DNA of 35,727 nt from Deltaproteobacteria bacterium (GCA_031278475.1 JAITKK010000125.1:1-35727), one strand, 5' to 3'. Numbered from the stretch's first letter, positions 1 through 10,259 are shown. Numbers and translations: made by a program. Notes: generated by a model from the letters alone, not told the origin.

Positions 1-740
1 GGACAAAGGGAGATGGCTGAAACCATATTATATGGTAGGGATTTATAAGGCCTGGGATCAGGGGGGCAACTGTAGTTTTCCTGCCACACTTTGGGAAGGT
101 GATCCCTTCCAAGGGCAAAGGTTAGATGGCGGTAACTATATTATATGGTTGGGATTGATGCTGCCTGGGATCAGGGGGGCCCGACTGGGAGGTTATCCCG
201 GGCAGATCCCTGGCCCAGGAGTGAAAGGTTGGATGGCGGTAACTATATTATATAGTTGGGAGTTACAAGGCCTGGGATCAGGGGTGGCCAATGGGGGGCT
301 CTATCATTCTTTGGACAAGGGGGCCCCTTCCAAGGGCAAGCTTGGATGGCAGTAACTATATTATATAGTGGGGATTGACAAGGCCTGGGAATATAGGGGC
401 CAGACCGAGGCGCCCGACTGGGGGGATCGACCGGGCGGAGCCCTTACCCAGGAGACAAAGCTTGGATGGCTGTAACCATATTATATGGTAGGGATTGAAA
501 TCGCCTGGGAACATGGGGGCCGGACTGGGATGTCCTCCTGGGCCGGGCCCTAACCCAGGATGCAAAGGTTGGATGGCAGTAACTATATTATATAGTGGGG
601 ATTGACAAGGCCTGGGAATATAGGGGGCTGACTGGGGCCAGACCGCGGCGCCCGACCGGGGGGAGCGACCGGGCGGAGCCCTTCCCAGGAGGCAAAGGCT
701 GCGACCCAAAACCATATCATATGGCGGGGATTGTTAGGAT
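1..740. repeat. Array of seven ~107-129 bp units, each with a 15-base AT palindrome
   Basis: Seven palindromes lie at 22-36, 135-149, 242-256, 355-369, 475-489, 582-596 and 711-725. Copies 1 and 5 read ACCATATTATATGGT; copies 3, 4 and 6 read ACTATATTATATAGT, so the third base and its partner change together. Copy 2 is a hybrid (T opposite G) and copy 7 has a C centre and a terminal mismatch. Each palindrome is preceded by a form of GGATGGCNGTA and usually followed by GGGATTGA and AAGGCCTGGGA. The remaining ~70 bases are GC-rich and only partly conserved between units. The window edge may cut the array. No coding frame runs through it convincingly. Function unknown: a set of dimeric protein-binding sites or transcribed hairpins are both possible. 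Confidence 0.9.
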
Positions 741-1174
741 TGCATCGTTTTGGTAACCTTTGAGCCTTTTCTTGGGATGCTACCAACCGCTGGCGCGCTT
801 TCCCAAGGATGGGGAAAAGGGGGTACGCCAAGACACGGGGCACGAGCGGCGTTTGGGAGGCTATGCCCGGATCCCCTCCAAGCCTTAGCCCTTGGAATGG
901 GCCCATGGGCCTTCAAGGCCATAGCACGCCTCTTGACAAGCTCTTGGGATAACCAAAGGCCCCAAGGACGGGGAAGGCCATTCCCAAGGGCCAACGACTG
1001 CTACGGCCCCAACGGCCCCCGGCCGCTAAGGGTCCACCCGCTTTCTGGACGCGCCCGAAAAGCCTGGGGGCCATGACCCAAGAGCGGCCTCCGCCCCGGC
1101 TTGGAGGGTCCAAGGGCCTGGGCTGGGAGGAAGTCCCATTTTTGGTATTGGGGCGGGGACAGGCCACAACAAAT
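741..1174. other. Gene-free spacer
   Basis: This GC-rich stretch has short open frames on both strands but none with a ribosome binding site, recognisable product or family resemblance. It is rich in scattered words such as CCAAGG and AAGGCC, similar in flavour to the flanking array. I see no RNA gene in it. Confidence 0.5.
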
Positions 1175-1185
1175 TATGCTAGAAT
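1175..1185 (+). promoter_or_regulatory. Possible -10 region upstream of the tamA-like gene
   Basis: An AT-rich patch in GC-rich DNA contains overlapping -10-like hexamers TATGCT (1175-1180) and TAGAAT (1180-1185). No good -35 box is found at the usual distance. It is the only promoter-like site between the repeat array and the gene at 1288. Confidence 0.3.
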
Positions 1186-1287
1186 GATCCCGTTCCCAAA
1201 AACCTGGGTAAGGGATCGATCCAAGCTCCATAAGGCCCCATAGGGGCCCTACGCCACGGGCGCCCCCGGCGCCCGGGCGATCCTCCC

Positions 1288-3414
1288 TTGGTCAAAACCG
1301 AACAGGGCGCGTGCGTGCCAGAGCAAAATCCCCGCAACCTAAGTGAGCGCAATACGCCTGGGATCGCCAAGGGCGCCCCGCCTTGGGCGGGGCGCGCCCT
1401 GAAGGGACCGCAGGCGAATGGGGCGCGTTCCCCCTTGGCCGCCTTGCTTCTGGCCACCGCCCTGTCATTGGGCCTTCTCGCCTCCTGCGGGAAGGACGTG
1501 GAGGTCTTCCCCCCCCTCGCGACACCCCAGGCCGACAGGGAGGCCGAGGCCGAGTCCCTGCTAAAGAGCGACCCCAAGGGCCCGATCCCGAAACCCAGCA
1601 TCCCGCCGGGGCTGGGGGCGGGCGCTGACCCCGGGGAGGCCCCGCCCGTAAGGCCCGAAAAAATCGAGTACACGCTGGAGGTGCTATCCGAGGAGCTGCC
1701 CGAGGCGGGGGAAATCTTCCTGGAGACCGCGGAGCTCGCGACCCTTCGCGAAAAGCCAATCTTCTCGCGCTTCCTCCTGGGGGCCAGGCTCCGCAGCGGC
1801 ATAAGCACCGGGCAGGACATCCTCAACTCCCTGGGCTACTACGACGGGGTCTGCGACGGGAGCATCGAGACAATCCCCGAGGCCCCCGGCACCAAGGTGG
1901 TCATACGCTTCACGCCCGGGACGCAATACACCATAGGCAAAACCCAGGTGCTGGTCGCCCCGGCGGCGGGCTGGGCGGGGGAGGAGCCCCCGCCCCCGTC
2001 CCCCGCCGGGCAAGGGGGATACCCGGACATCGGGCTGAAGGATGTCGGCCTCAAGGAAGGCGACCCGGCCGTGGCCTCCAAGGTCATCGCCGCGGTGGAC
2101 CTGCTCGCGGACCTGTGGGGGGACAGGGGCTACCCGGATGCGACGCTATCCGGCACCCGCTACACCCTGGACAAGTCGAGAAGGGTCCTGGAGGTGGAGG
2201 CGACCATAGACCCCGGGGAGTTCACCCGCATGGGGGCCTTGGTCATCACCGGCGACAACCCGGTGAAGCCGGGCTTCATAGAGAACAGCATAAACTGGGA
2301 GTACGGCCAGCCCTGGAACGAGACCCTGGTGGAACGCTTCCAGGACACCCTCTTCCAAAAAGGCATATTCAAGCCCATGGTGGTGGAGAGGTCCAAGGAG
2401 CGTCACGACGACGGGACAAGGGATCTGATACTGGACGTCCAGAGGGCCCCGCTGAGGACGGTGAGCGGCTCGCTGAACTACGACTCCGACTTCGGGCCGG
2501 GCGTGGACATCGCCTGGGAGCACCGGAACCTCACCCACTGGGGCGACCGCTTCAGGGTGGAGGTGCCCGTGTGGAAGGACCTGCAGCAGCTGGGCCTGCA
2601 GTACACGAGGCCGTACTTTCTGAGCAAAAGGCAGAACCTGCTGGCGAAGCTCTCCCTCCTGAACGAGAAGGCGGACTCCTACAGGCTCAAGTCCATGTCC
2701 GCGGCGGTGGGGGTGGAAAGGCAGCTCTCCCGCAATCTCTTGGGCACCCTGCAGGTGACCTTGGAGCGGGGCCGCCTGGACGAGTTCATGGAAAGGACGG
2801 CCGACTACTCGATAGTGGGCTTCCCGCTGACGCTCGACTGGAACTGGGCCAACGACCTTTTGGACCCCACCACCGGGCACAGGCTCAAGATCACGGCCGC
2901 GCCCTATTACGGGCACTACACCAGGGACTTCCAGGTGGTGAAGACCAGGCTTGACGCGGACCAGTACTTCTCGCTCAAGAAGGACGGCTACCTGGTGGCC
3001 GCCTTCCGCCTGTCCCTTGGCGCGATATTCGGCGACGACGCGGACGCGCTTCCCACGTCCATGCGCTTCTTCAGCGGGGGCGGCGGCTCTGTCAGGGGCT
3101 ACCGCTACCAGTCCATAGGCCCGCTCAACAGAAGGGGCAGGCCCGCGGGAGGCGACCTCATGACCGAGGCCAGCGCCGAGCTGCGCTGGCGGTTCAAGGA
3201 GAGCATGGGGGTGACCCTTTTCGTGGACGGCGGCATGCTATATGATGAGGTGGACATGTCCTACCTGGGGAAGGATCTGCTGTTCGGCGGGGGCCTGGGC
3301 TTCCGCTACTACACCCCGGTGGGGCCGTTCAGGGTGGACATCGCGACCCCGCTAAACCCAAGGGAGCACGACCCCAAGGTGCAGCTCTACATAAGCCTCG
3401 GCCAAAGCTTCTGA
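1288..3414 (+). CDS. tamA: Lipoprotein-type TamA/BamA-family outer-membrane assembly protein
   Basis: TamA is the outer-membrane half of the translocation and assembly module, an Omp85-family protein with POTRA domains and a 16-strand barrel. Seen here: a hydrophobic segment ending in lipobox LASC (cysteine at residue 67 of the 708-residue frame), a low-complexity linker, POTRA-like sequence to about residue 390, then a surface-antigen barrel with the conserved VRGY loop motif near residue 602 and a final strand ending in phenylalanine (LYISLGQSF). E. coli TamA is about 577 residues and not a lipoprotein; the lipidated form recalls TamL of Bacteroidetes. The start is uncertain: no in-frame ATG exists, the frame opens at TTG 1288 after a stop at 1231, GTG 1315 is an alternative, and the ~45 residues before the signal sequence are suspicious. 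tamB follows after 73 bases. Confidence 0.88.
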   Translation: MVKTEQGACVPEQNPRNLSERNTPGIAKGAPPWAGRALKGPQANGARSPLAALLLATALSLGLLASCGKDVEVFPPLATPQADREAEAESLLKSDPKGPIPKPSIPPGLGAGADPGEAPPVRPEKIEYTLEVLSEELPEAGEIFLETAELATLREKPIFSRFLLGARLRSGISTGQDILNSLGYYDGVCDGSIETIPEAPGTKVVIRFTPGTQYTIGKTQVLVAPAAGWAGEEPPPPSPAGQGGYPDIGLKDVGLKEGDPAVASKVIAAVDLLADLWGDRGYPDATLSGTRYTLDKSRRVLEVEATIDPGEFTRMGALVITGDNPVKPGFIENSINWEYGQPWNETLVERFQDTLFQKGIFKPMVVERSKERHDDGTRDLILDVQRAPLRTVSGSLNYDSDFGPGVDIAWEHRNLTHWGDRFRVEVPVWKDLQQLGLQYTRPYFLSKRQNLLAKLSLLNEKADSYRLKSMSAAVGVERQLSRNLLGTLQVTLERGRLDEFMERTADYSIVGFPLTLDWNWANDLLDPTTGHRLKITAAPYYGHYTRDFQVVKTRLDADQYFSLKKDGYLVAAFRLSLGAIFGDDADALPTSMRFFSGGGGSVRGYRYQSIGPLNRRGRPAGGDLMTEASAELRWRFKESMGVTLFVDGGMLYDEVDMSYLGKDLLFGGGLGFRYYTPVGPFRVDIATPLNPREHDPKVQLYISLGQSF

Positions 3415-3487
3415 CAAGGGCCGTCGCGAACCTTGCCATACGGGCCCCCCACGCGCCTGGAAGGGGCAAAGAGGGAAAAAGAAGCCA

Positions 3488-6400
3488 ATGACCGGGGAAA
3501 CCCCGAAGCTTGAAAAGGAAAAGGTCAGGAAGCCCCTCCTGAGGAGAGGGCTCAAGGCCTTGCTTTGGCTGGGCATCATCCTCCTGGTCGCGCTGGTTGC
3601 GGGCTTTCTCTACCTGCGGAGCGACTCGGGCTTGAGGCTTGTGCTGTCGGAAACCAAGGAGGCTTTGGCCAAACAGGGCATCGGGCTTTCCTACGGCTCG
3701 GCCAAAGGGCCCCTTCCCTCGAGGCTGACCCTCACCGACCTAAGGCTGAGCGACCAGGAGGGGACCTTCCTCACCTGCTCCGAGCTGGAGCTTTCCCTTA
3801 GCCCGTCGAAGCTGATAAGCCGCACGGTTGACGTGGGGCTCCTGCGCCTCCAGGGCCTCGATTTCATAAGGCCGCCCAAGCTCCCCCCAGGGGGGCCCGG
3901 GAAGGGGGAGCCCTTCACCGGGCTCCCGGTGTCGGTCAAGGTGAGGCTCAAGGTGGAGGACTCCAAGGTGCTCAGCTCCTTCCAGGGCGAGGGCAACCAA
4001 AGCATTCTGAACCTTTCCGGGTACCTTGCCTACCTGATGGACGACGGGCTCTCCTTCGACCTTAGCGGGCTCTGGGCGCCGCCCGGCGCCAACGGCCTCT
4101 CCCTTGAGACCAGGCTGGACGCCGACTCGCTCTTTCTGGATCTCGCGCTCACCATGTCCCAGGGCGGCCCGCTGGAATGGCTCTCCAAGGATCTGGGGCT
4201 CCCCTGGGGGGAGCCCCTGCTGCTCGTCAAGGCCGCGGGCCCCCTGGAGGGGCTCGCGGGCACCCTTAGCCTTACGGATCTCTCCCCGCACTTGGCGCCG
4301 ATGGATAGCAAGGACGACGCGGGCCCGAAGGGCGCGACCCCCCAGGGCTCCTCCGTCCAGGAAAGCGGCGGGGGGGCAACCGCGCAAGCGAACCTCATGG
4401 GCGTCACCGGCGACTTCCTCCTGAGCTCCGAGCAAGGCACGACCTTCCAGGGGCTCATAAGGGACCCGGGGCTCGCGAAATCGCTTACCCTTTCGCTCAA
4501 ATCCTCCAAGGGCTTCCCGCTTCCCAAGGGGGTGGGCGACATCGTGGGCGGGGAGCCCTCGCTAATGGCCGAGCTGGGAAGGCGCGACAAGGAGGCCTTC
4601 TCCGGGAAAGTCGCCTTCTTCTCAGAGAAGTTCGAGACCGCGCTTTCCCCGGTGGATCTCAGCTTCGCGGACGGCAAACTCGCCTTGTCAGCCGACGGCA
4701 CTTTCGCCCTGAGGCCGCATGGCCTTCCGGATGACCTTCCGGATGCCCTTCCCTCCGGCAATACCCCAGCTGGGGGGAGCGCCTCACTTTCTCCCATGCC
4801 CATTCCCATGCCCATGCAAATGCCCTTAATCGTTCCCGCGTCCTATCAGGGTAACCCTCTCCCCATGCTTGTGCCCGCATCCGCCGGGGATGATTATGGG
4901 GCTGGAACCTTGTATGCCGCGAAGGATCCCAAAAAGGGCGCGGCCAAGGAGCCTGAAAAGGGCGCGGCCAAGGAGCCTGAAAAGGATGCCGGGAAGGATC
5001 CCGCAAAGGATCATGAAAAGGCCCCTGTCAAGGAAGCCTCAAAGGATCCAGTTAAGGACATGGCACCCCTCGAAGGCGATCTTAGGCTGAGGCTCGAACT
5101 GGGCAAGGGGACCGTGTTGGTGAAGACCCTGGACGTCGCAGGCGAGGGCATGGATCTCTCGCTTACGGGAACCTTTGGGGGGATGCAGGGGAAGTCGGAC
5201 GCCCTCTTGGGCCTAAGGCTGCAAAAGGGCGAGCGTTTCACGAAGTTCCTGCCAGGGCTCCCGCAGGGCGTGGGCTCCGACGCCTCTTTGGATCTCTCGC
5301 TCGCATACGACGGGGAGAGCCAAAGCATCGGGAAAGGCAACCTGAAGCTGGATCTAGCCGAGCTTTCGGGGCTCGCGCCCGGACTTTCGGGCGGGGTGAA
5401 GGTGGGGCTCGAGGCGGACGGGAAAATCCAGGAGGATCTTGGCGCCAGGCTAACACTTACATCGGACAAACTCACCCGGAGCGGACCCCAGGGTACCATC
5501 GATTTCCACTCCCCCGAGCTCTCCTTCGACGGGCGGGTGAAGGCCCTGGGGACCGACCCATCCATCGACGGGAAGCTCAGGCTTCTCGCCAAAAACGAGG
5601 ATGGGACCCAACTTGCGAGCCTTTCCTCCGATCCCAAGCTCGCCTTCGGGAAGGGGGGGTTCCAAGGATCGCTTGACAGCCTCCTCTTCGAGGGCCTGGG
5701 CGCAACCCTCACCGCGGACAAGGTGTCCATAGCCCTGAAGGATGGCGGCATGCCGGAGCTTAACGGGGATCTTGACGTTGCCGTTACCTCCTACGACGAC
5801 CTAAGGGCCCTCTCGGGACTGGACCTCAAGGGCGAGCCGCTCACGCTCAGGTTATCGCTTGCCAACGAGCAAGGCAAACAGCTAGCCAAGGGGAGCCTCA
5901 GGAACGATTCCATCAGCGTGGGGCCCGCCAAGGCCTCCAAGACCAGCCTCGACTTCGACCTAAGCGATCCCTTCTCCGAGCCGAGCCTGAGCATGGAGCT
6001 CGCGACCGGGCAGGGCTCGGCCCCCATGTTCTCCTGGACGAACGGCACGGTCTCCGTGTCAAAGCCGGGGCCCGACGGGAACTCCAAGATCGCCGTGTCA
6101 ATAAAGGAACAGGGCGGGAGGGATCTCCTCTCGGTCAACGGCAACTACAACCCGGAAAAGGGCATCCTCGCCCTGGACGCCTTCAGGTTCACCCCCCCCA
6201 AGCTAAGGGACCAGGTTGTCCTCCAATCCCCCGTCCGCATAACTTTCGGCGCCGCTGCGAAAAGCCCGGCCGCGGGCACGCAGCCCGCGGCAATCGCCCC
6301 CGCGCAGCCCGGGGCAACCGGGTCGGCGGCAGTGACCCCGGAAAACCCTCCCGTCGCCCGCGACATAACGGTTTCCGGGCTGGATCTCTCGCTTGGGAAG

Positions 6401-8095
6401 GCACGCATACGGCTCGCGGGGAAGCTCTCGCCGCTGGACGCGAGCCTGGAGGTGAGGGATCTCCCCTACTCCGCGCTCGCGACGCTCACCGACTCGTTTT
6501 TTCCCGACGGCTCCATAAACCTCAAGGCCGATTACAAGGAAAACGGGAGCGGGGCCTTCACCCTGCAGACAGACCCGAGCCTTAAAAGGGTGCACGGCCC
6601 GCCGCTTGCCTTCAAGGTGGACATAAAAGGAGAGCTGTCCGGGAACTTCCTCGCGGGCGACGGGAAGATCGTGCTCCCAGGGCCCGCCGGGAGGACGCCC
6701 CTGAACATCCAGTACAAGGTGCCCATGTCCCGCAGGGGCGGGTACCCCATGCCCGACATGGGCGGGCCTTTGTCCGCGTCCATGGACTGGGCGGGCGACA
6801 TCGCCTACCTCTGGGGCTTCATGACATTCCCCGACCGGCAGCTTAAGGGGAACACCAGCATAAAGGCGAGCGTGGGCGGGACCCTTGACAAGCCAATACC
6901 ATCGGCCGAGGTGTTTTTGGCCAACTCCACTTACGACGACCAGGTCCTCAACCTCTACCTCGGGAACATCAACCTCTCCATGACGGCCGACGAAAGGGAG
7001 GGGAAACTGAGGGTCCTGGCCGACGCCTCGGACGGCAACAAGGGGACCCTCGCGTTGGAGGGGAACGTCACCCTGGGCGCGTCCCCCACCCTCGAGGCCC
7101 GCGGACAGATTAACAGGCTCGCGCCCTTCCACCGCGACGACTTCAACGTGACCCTGTCCGCGCTGTTCTCCATATCCGGGCCCTTCTCGGATCTGACCAT
7201 CACCACCAAGGCGGTGGTGGAGTCGATGGAGATTAACCTCGCCTCCTCCATAGGCGGCCCGTCGGTCGCGACGCTCACCATAGACGAGGGCTTCCAGCAA
7301 TCCTCGCAGGGCGTAAGGCTCGACCTAACCCTTGACATCCCAAGGGGGGCCTACATCAGGGGCCGCGGCCTCGACTCGGAGTGGAAGGGGAACCTCCACG
7401 TCACGGGGACCAGCGGGGAGCCGCTCATCAACGGGATCCTCAGCCCCATCAGGGGCTACTTCACCTTGTTGGGAAAGGAGTTCACGTTCTCCGGAGGCGG
7501 CATAACCTTCCGCAACAACAGGAGGCTGAACCCGGGCCTTGACATAGAGCTGCACCGGAATGTGACGAACCTCACGGCAATCGTGCGGGTCCAGGGCACC
7601 CTGAGCGCGCCCAGGCTCAGGTTCGAGAGCAACCCGCCCTACCCCCAGGACGAGGTCCTGGCCCAGGTGCTGTTCGGGAAACCCGCCTCGGAACTCTCCC
7701 GCTTCGAGACCATACAGGTGGCCAACAGCCTGAGGGAGCTCGCCGGGGTGGGCTCCAAGATACCCAACCCGCTAGGGGCCATGCGCGAGGCCCTGGGGCT
7801 TTCGGTCCTGAGGATAGGCGAGGCCTCGTCCAACTCCGACAGGCACATGGAGGGAAACGAGTTTAGGGAAAACCTAGGGCTCGACGACCAGGCCGCCGCA
7901 AAGGCCGACACCGCCCCCACCATCGAGGCAGGCAAATACATAACGGACAACATCTACGTGGGCGTGGACCAGAACCTGGTCGACAACTCTACAGGCATCC
8001 GCGTGGAGATAGAGCTTACCCCGAGCGTGAACATCGTGAGCCGCACCTCGGACACCTCGAGCCGGGTGGGCATAGGCTGGAAGAAGGATTACTGA
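3488..8095 (+). CDS. tamB: TamB, inner-membrane-anchored translocation/assembly module subunit
   Basis: TamB-family proteins span the periplasm as a long beta-helix or groove, partner with TamA and are implicated in outer-membrane protein assembly and phospholipid transport. This 1535-residue protein has a basic N-terminus and one membrane segment (about residues 22-43), then a very long beta-rich region, and the typical C-terminal DUF490/TamB domain. The end is diagnostic: [15 protein letters not shown], then [11 protein letters not shown] and a final strand VGIGWKKDY. Residues ~430-520 form a low-complexity insert, first proline/methionine-rich and then repeats of KEPEKGAA type. E. coli TamB is about 1259 residues, so the excess is largely this insert and longer middle repeats. 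ATG 3488 sits behind a purine-rich stretch. It probably forms an operon with the upstream tamA. Confidence 0.93.
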   Translation: MTGETPKLEKEKVRKPLLRRGLKALLWLGIILLVALVAGFLYLRSDSGLRLVLSETKEALAKQGIGLSYGSAKGPLPSRLTLTDLRLSDQEGTFLTCSELELSLSPSKLISRTVDVGLLRLQGLDFIRPPKLPPGGPGKGEPFTGLPVSVKVRLKVEDSKVLSSFQGEGNQSILNLSGYLAYLMDDGLSFDLSGLWAPPGANGLSLETRLDADSLFLDLALTMSQGGPLEWLSKDLGLPWGEPLLLVKAAGPLEGLAGTLSLTDLSPHLAPMDSKDDAGPKGATPQGSSVQESGGGATAQANLMGVTGDFLLSSEQGTTFQGLIRDPGLAKSLTLSLKSSKGFPLPKGVGDIVGGEPSLMAELGRRDKEAFSGKVAFFSEKFETALSPVDLSFADGKLALSADGTFALRPHGLPDDLPDALPSGNTPAGGSASLSPMPIPMPMQMPLIVPASYQGNPLPMLVPASAGDDYGAGTLYAAKDPKKGAAKEPEKGAAKEPEKDAGKDPAKDHEKAPVKEASKDPVKDMAPLEGDLRLRLELGKGTVLVKTLDVAGEGMDLSLTGTFGGMQGKSDALLGLRLQKGERFTKFLPGLPQGVGSDASLDLSLAYDGESQSIGKGNLKLDLAELSGLAPGLSGGVKVGLEADGKIQEDLGARLTLTSDKLTRSGPQGTIDFHSPELSFDGRVKALGTDPSIDGKLRLLAKNEDGTQLASLSSDPKLAFGKGGFQGSLDSLLFEGLGATLTADKVSIALKDGGMPELNGDLDVAVTSYDDLRALSGLDLKGEPLTLRLSLANEQGKQLAKGSLRNDSISVGPAKASKTSLDFDLSDPFSEPSLSMELATGQGSAPMFSWTNGTVSVSKPGPDGNSKIAVSIKEQGGRDLLSVNGNYNPEKGILALDAFRFTPPKLRDQVVLQSPVRITFGAAAKSPAAGTQPAAIAPAQPGATGSAAVTPENPPVARDITVSGLDLSLGKARIRLAGKLSPLDASLEVRDLPYSALATLTDSFFPDGSINLKADYKENGSGAFTLQTDPSLKRVHGPPLAFKVDIKGELSGNFLAGDGKIVLPGPAGRTPLNIQYKVPMSRRGGYPMPDMGGPLSASMDWAGDIAYLWGFMTFPDRQLKGNTSIKASVGGTLDKPIPSAEVFLANSTYDDQVLNLYLGNINLSMTADEREGKLRVLADASDGNKGTLALEGNVTLGASPTLEARGQINRLAPFHRDDFNVTLSALFSISGPFSDLTITTKAVVESMEINLASSIGGPSVATLTIDEGFQQSSQGVRLDLTLDIPRGAYIRGRGLDSEWKGNLHVTGTSGEPLINGILSPIRGYFTLLGKEFTFSGGGITFRNNRRLNPGLDIELHRNVTNLTAIVRVQGTLSAPRLRFESNPPYPQDEVLAQVLFGKPASELSRFETIQVANSLRELAGVGSKIPNPLGAMREALGLSVLRIGEASSNSDRHMEGNEFRENLGLDDQAAAKADTAPTIEAGKYITDNIYVGVDQNLVDNSTGIRVEIELTPSVNIVSRTSDTSSRVGIGWKKDY
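4932..4979 (+). repeat. 24-bp tandem direct repeat inside tamB
   Basis: Two perfect 24-bp copies (4932-4955, 4956-4979) encode the Lys/Glu/Pro/Ala-rich linker; degenerate copies continue to about 5060. The unit length keeps the frame, so copy changes would alter linker length only. Confidence 0.85.
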
Positions 8096-8104
8096 GCCTT
8101 TGCC

Positions 8105-8128
8105 CGAATGCCGGGCCCATAGCATTCG
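8105..8128 (+). other. Inverted repeat after tamB
   Basis: CGAATGC (8105-8111) and GCATTCG (8122-8128) pair perfectly around a 10-base loop containing GGGCCC, ten bases beyond the tamB stop. No T-run follows, so it is only a weak terminator candidate; it may protect the 3' end. Confidence 0.4.
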
Positions 8129-8251
8129 TTCCCTCGGGCATCCTGGCCCCTCCCTTCCTGGGGCAGGCACAAGCCTTCGCCGAAGGCCCGGCCCAAGGCG
8201 CGGCTTTCCCGCCGCAAGGGCCCCAGGCCGACAAAGGGTCCGCCCTGCGAC

Positions 8252-8299
8252 CCATCCATCCATCCATCCATCCATCCATCCACCCACCCATCCACCCAT
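8252..8299. repeat. CCAT tetranucleotide microsatellite, 12 units
   Basis: Seven perfect CCAT units (8252-8279) are followed by CCAC, CCAC, CCAT, CCAC, CCAT. It lies in the intergenic region between tamB and the ilvA promoter, about 130 bases upstream of the -35 box, so it is not in a coding frame I trust. Confidence 0.95.
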
Positions 8300-8429
8300 C
8301 CTCCCTATCAAGCGTCCGACCCGCCAACCACCCGCCCAATCAATCCGGAAAGCCGGGACGCCCTGGCTCCCGCCCAAAGCCTTTCGCCCGCAATGGGTTA
8401 CGGGAGCAAGGGCCAAGGGGCCCTGGCCC

Positions 8430-8458
8430 TTGCCAAAACCAGCCTTTCCCTCTATAAT
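8430..8458 (+). promoter_or_regulatory. Sigma-70-type promoter for ilvA
   Basis: TTGCCA (8430-8435), a 17-base spacer and a perfect TATAAT (8453-8458). Predicted start of transcription near 8465 gives a leader of about 125 bases before the ilvA ATG. Confidence 0.75.
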
Positions 8459-8528
8459 TTGGGGTATCGTCATCCGGGGCCGCCACATGCGCGCCCCCTT
8501 GGATCCCTCCGAGCCGCCGAGGCCCTGG

Positions 8529-8559
8529 GCCCCCTGCCGGGCCGGGGGCTGTTTTTTTT
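8529..8559 (+). terminator. Intrinsic terminator-like hairpin inside the ilvA leader (possible attenuator)
   Basis: GCCCCC (8529-8534) pairs with GGGGGC (8544-8549), followed by TG and eight T (8552-8559). It lies between the promoter at 8430-8458 and the start codon at 8590, so ilvA transcripts must read through it. A second small hairpin, CCCGGC-GAAT-GCCGGG (8563-8578), follows just before the start codon. No leader peptide rich in branched-chain codons is evident. Confidence 0.6.
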
Positions 8560-8589
8560 ATCCCCGGCGAATGCCGGGACGGAAGCGCC

Positions 8590-10203
8590 ATGCCCAAGGA
8601 CACCCACGGCCCCGATGGGGGACACCCCCTGCCCCGCCCGCCCCACGTGAGGGTGCCGGAGCTGTTCCGGCAGGTGATGAAGGCCAGGACCCGGGTCTAC
8701 CGGCTTCACCCGCCCACGCCCATGGAGTCCTACCCCATGCCAGGGGGCTGGAAGATGCTCCTCAAGCGGGAGGACCTCTCGGCGATACACTCCTACAAGT
8801 GGAGGGGGGCCTTCAACTTCCTGAGCGCGAGGCTGGCCGACGCCAAGAAGAGGGAGGTGGTCGCGGCGTCCGCCGGGAACCACGCCCAGGGGGTCGCGCA
8901 GTCCGCCGCCCGCCTGGGAGTCCGGGCGCACCTATTCATGCCCAAGTCGGCCGCGAGGCTCAAGGTGGAGTCCGTCTCCAGGCTGGGGGGCGACATGGTG
9001 GAGATCCACCAGGAGGGCGACACCTTCGATCACGCGGCCATGGCCGCGTGGGAGTTCTCCCTCAGGACTGGCAGGCTGTTCGTCCCGCCCTACGACGATC
9101 TCCTTGTGATGGCGGGGCAAGGTGTCATCGGGGACGAGATGATGACAAGCCTCGAGCGGCCCCAGGCCGTCTACGTCCAGATAGGCGGGGGCGGTTTGGC
9201 GGCCGGGGTGGCGGCCGTCCTCAAGACCTACGACAGGGGCATAAGGGTAATAGGGGTCGAAGAGGAGGGCCAGGCCTCCATGAAGAGGGCCTTCGGGCGG
9301 GGCGGTCCGGCGGACTTGGAAAACGTCGACATATTCTGCGACGGCACGGCGGTCCGCAGGGCCGGGGATCTGACCTACGGGGTCCTCAGGGAACTACTCG
9401 ACGATCTCGTGACCGTCACCACCGAGGAGGTGGCCCAGGCCATGGAAGAGCTGTGGAGGGTCGCGAGGGCCCTCTCCGAGCCCTCCGGGGCCATGGGCCT
9501 CGCGGCCGCGAGACGTGACTCCTCCAGGCTCTCCGGCCAGAACGTGGGCATAATACTCTCGGGCGCCAACATGGACTTCAGGAGGCTGGGCCCCATCGCC
9601 AGGAAGGCAGGCGACCCCACCGGGAAGGAGGCCTTCTACCAGGTGGAGATACCCGAGCGCAAGGGCGCCATGCTCGCCTTCATGGATACCATAGTGTCCC
9701 CTTCCGGGCTCAACATAAGCCATCTCATGGTGGGCCAGTACGACTCGGATCTCGCCTACCCGGTGATAGGCTTCAACGGCCCGCCCGAGGGTTTCCCCTA
9801 CCTCGAGGAACTCCTGGCCTTCGCGGGCTACAAGTACCGGGACGTGACCGGAAGGCCGGATCTTCCCTTCAGGGTCGCGCCCTTCCAGCCCAGGCTCTTC
9901 TCGTTGCCGTACGCCGCGATACTCCACTTCCCGGAAAGGCCCGGGGCCCTGGCCGAGTTCCTCAAGAGGATAGCCAAGCTCGCCAACATCTCCTACTTCA
10001 ACTACGTCCACTCCGGCGAGGAGGTGGGCCGCGCGCTCGCGGTCTTCTCCTTCGAGACCAAGGCCCTTAGAAACAGGTTCCTGAACGAGCTGAGGCTCCA
10101 CGGGCCCCGCCTTACCGATCTTCCCGAGGACACCCTCCACGCCCTTGGCCTGGTGGGCACCCCGGGGCCGCCGGGATTCGATCTCCTCCCAGGCGGCAGG
10201 TGA
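8590..10203 (+). CDS. ilvA: Threonine dehydratase, biosynthetic type with two C-terminal ACT-like domains
   Basis: PLP-dependent deamination of threonine to 2-oxobutanoate, the first committed step to isoleucine. The 537-residue protein has the fold-type II core: PLP lysine at residue 70 in SYKWRGAFN, substrate loop SAGNHAQGVA, and the glycine loop GGGGLAAGVA that binds the PLP phosphate. The C-terminal third carries two ACT-like regulatory domains (about residues 345-420 and 435-510, the second starting AILHFPERPGAL), as in isoleucine-inhibited IlvA (E. coli 514 residues); catabolic TdcB lacks them. ATG 8590 is preceded by GGAAG. No other ilv gene is adjacent. The leader carries a terminator-like hairpin, suggesting transcriptional control. 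Confidence 0.93.
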   Translation: MPKDTHGPDGGHPLPRPPHVRVPELFRQVMKARTRVYRLHPPTPMESYPMPGGWKMLLKREDLSAIHSYKWRGAFNFLSARLADAKKREVVAASAGNHAQGVAQSAARLGVRAHLFMPKSAARLKVESVSRLGGDMVEIHQEGDTFDHAAMAAWEFSLRTGRLFVPPYDDLLVMAGQGVIGDEMMTSLERPQAVYVQIGGGGLAAGVAAVLKTYDRGIRVIGVEEEGQASMKRAFGRGGPADLENVDIFCDGTAVRRAGDLTYGVLRELLDDLVTVTTEEVAQAMEELWRVARALSEPSGAMGLAAARRDSSRLSGQNVGIILSGANMDFRRLGPIARKAGDPTGKEAFYQVEIPERKGAMLAFMDTIVSPSGLNISHLMVGQYDSDLAYPVIGFNGPPEGFPYLEELLAFAGYKYRDVTGRPDLPFRVAPFQPRLFSLPYAAILHFPERPGALAEFLKRIAKLANISYFNYVHSGEEVGRALAVFSFETKALRNRFLNELRLHGPRLTDLPEDTLHALGLVGTPGPPGFDLLPGGR

Positions 10204-10213
10204 GCCCCGAAAG

Positions 10214-10229
10214 GCCCCTGCCAGGGGGC
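10214..10229 (+). terminator. Weak terminator-like hairpin after ilvA
   Basis: GCCCC (10214-10218) pairs with GGGGC (10225-10229); only three T follow, after an intervening A and C. It sits ten bases past the ilvA stop and just before the guaA promoter. Confidence 0.35.
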
Positions 10230-10231
10230 AC

Positions 10232-10259
10232 TTTCATGGGGGCAAAAAGGCGCTATAAT
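10232..10259 (+). promoter_or_regulatory. Promoter for guaA-pyrG
   Basis: A perfect -10 TATAAT at 10254-10259; the best -35 candidate is TTTCAT (10232-10237, 16-base spacer), a poor match. Predicted transcripts have a leader of about 250 bases before guaA. Confidence 0.5.

Noticed and set aside
1-740. CRISPR array
   Set aside because: Repeats are imperfect, the spacers share sequence with each other and are ~70-90 bases long, and there are no cas genes.
8465-8589. T-box or branched-chain leader peptide in the ilvA leader
   Set aside because: No T-box consensus and the short frame from 8487 is not enriched in Ile, Val, Leu or Thr codons.
8100-9518. Long + strand frame overlapping ilvA
   Set aside because: It runs through the microsatellite, promoter and terminator and then out of frame across the clear ilvA gene.
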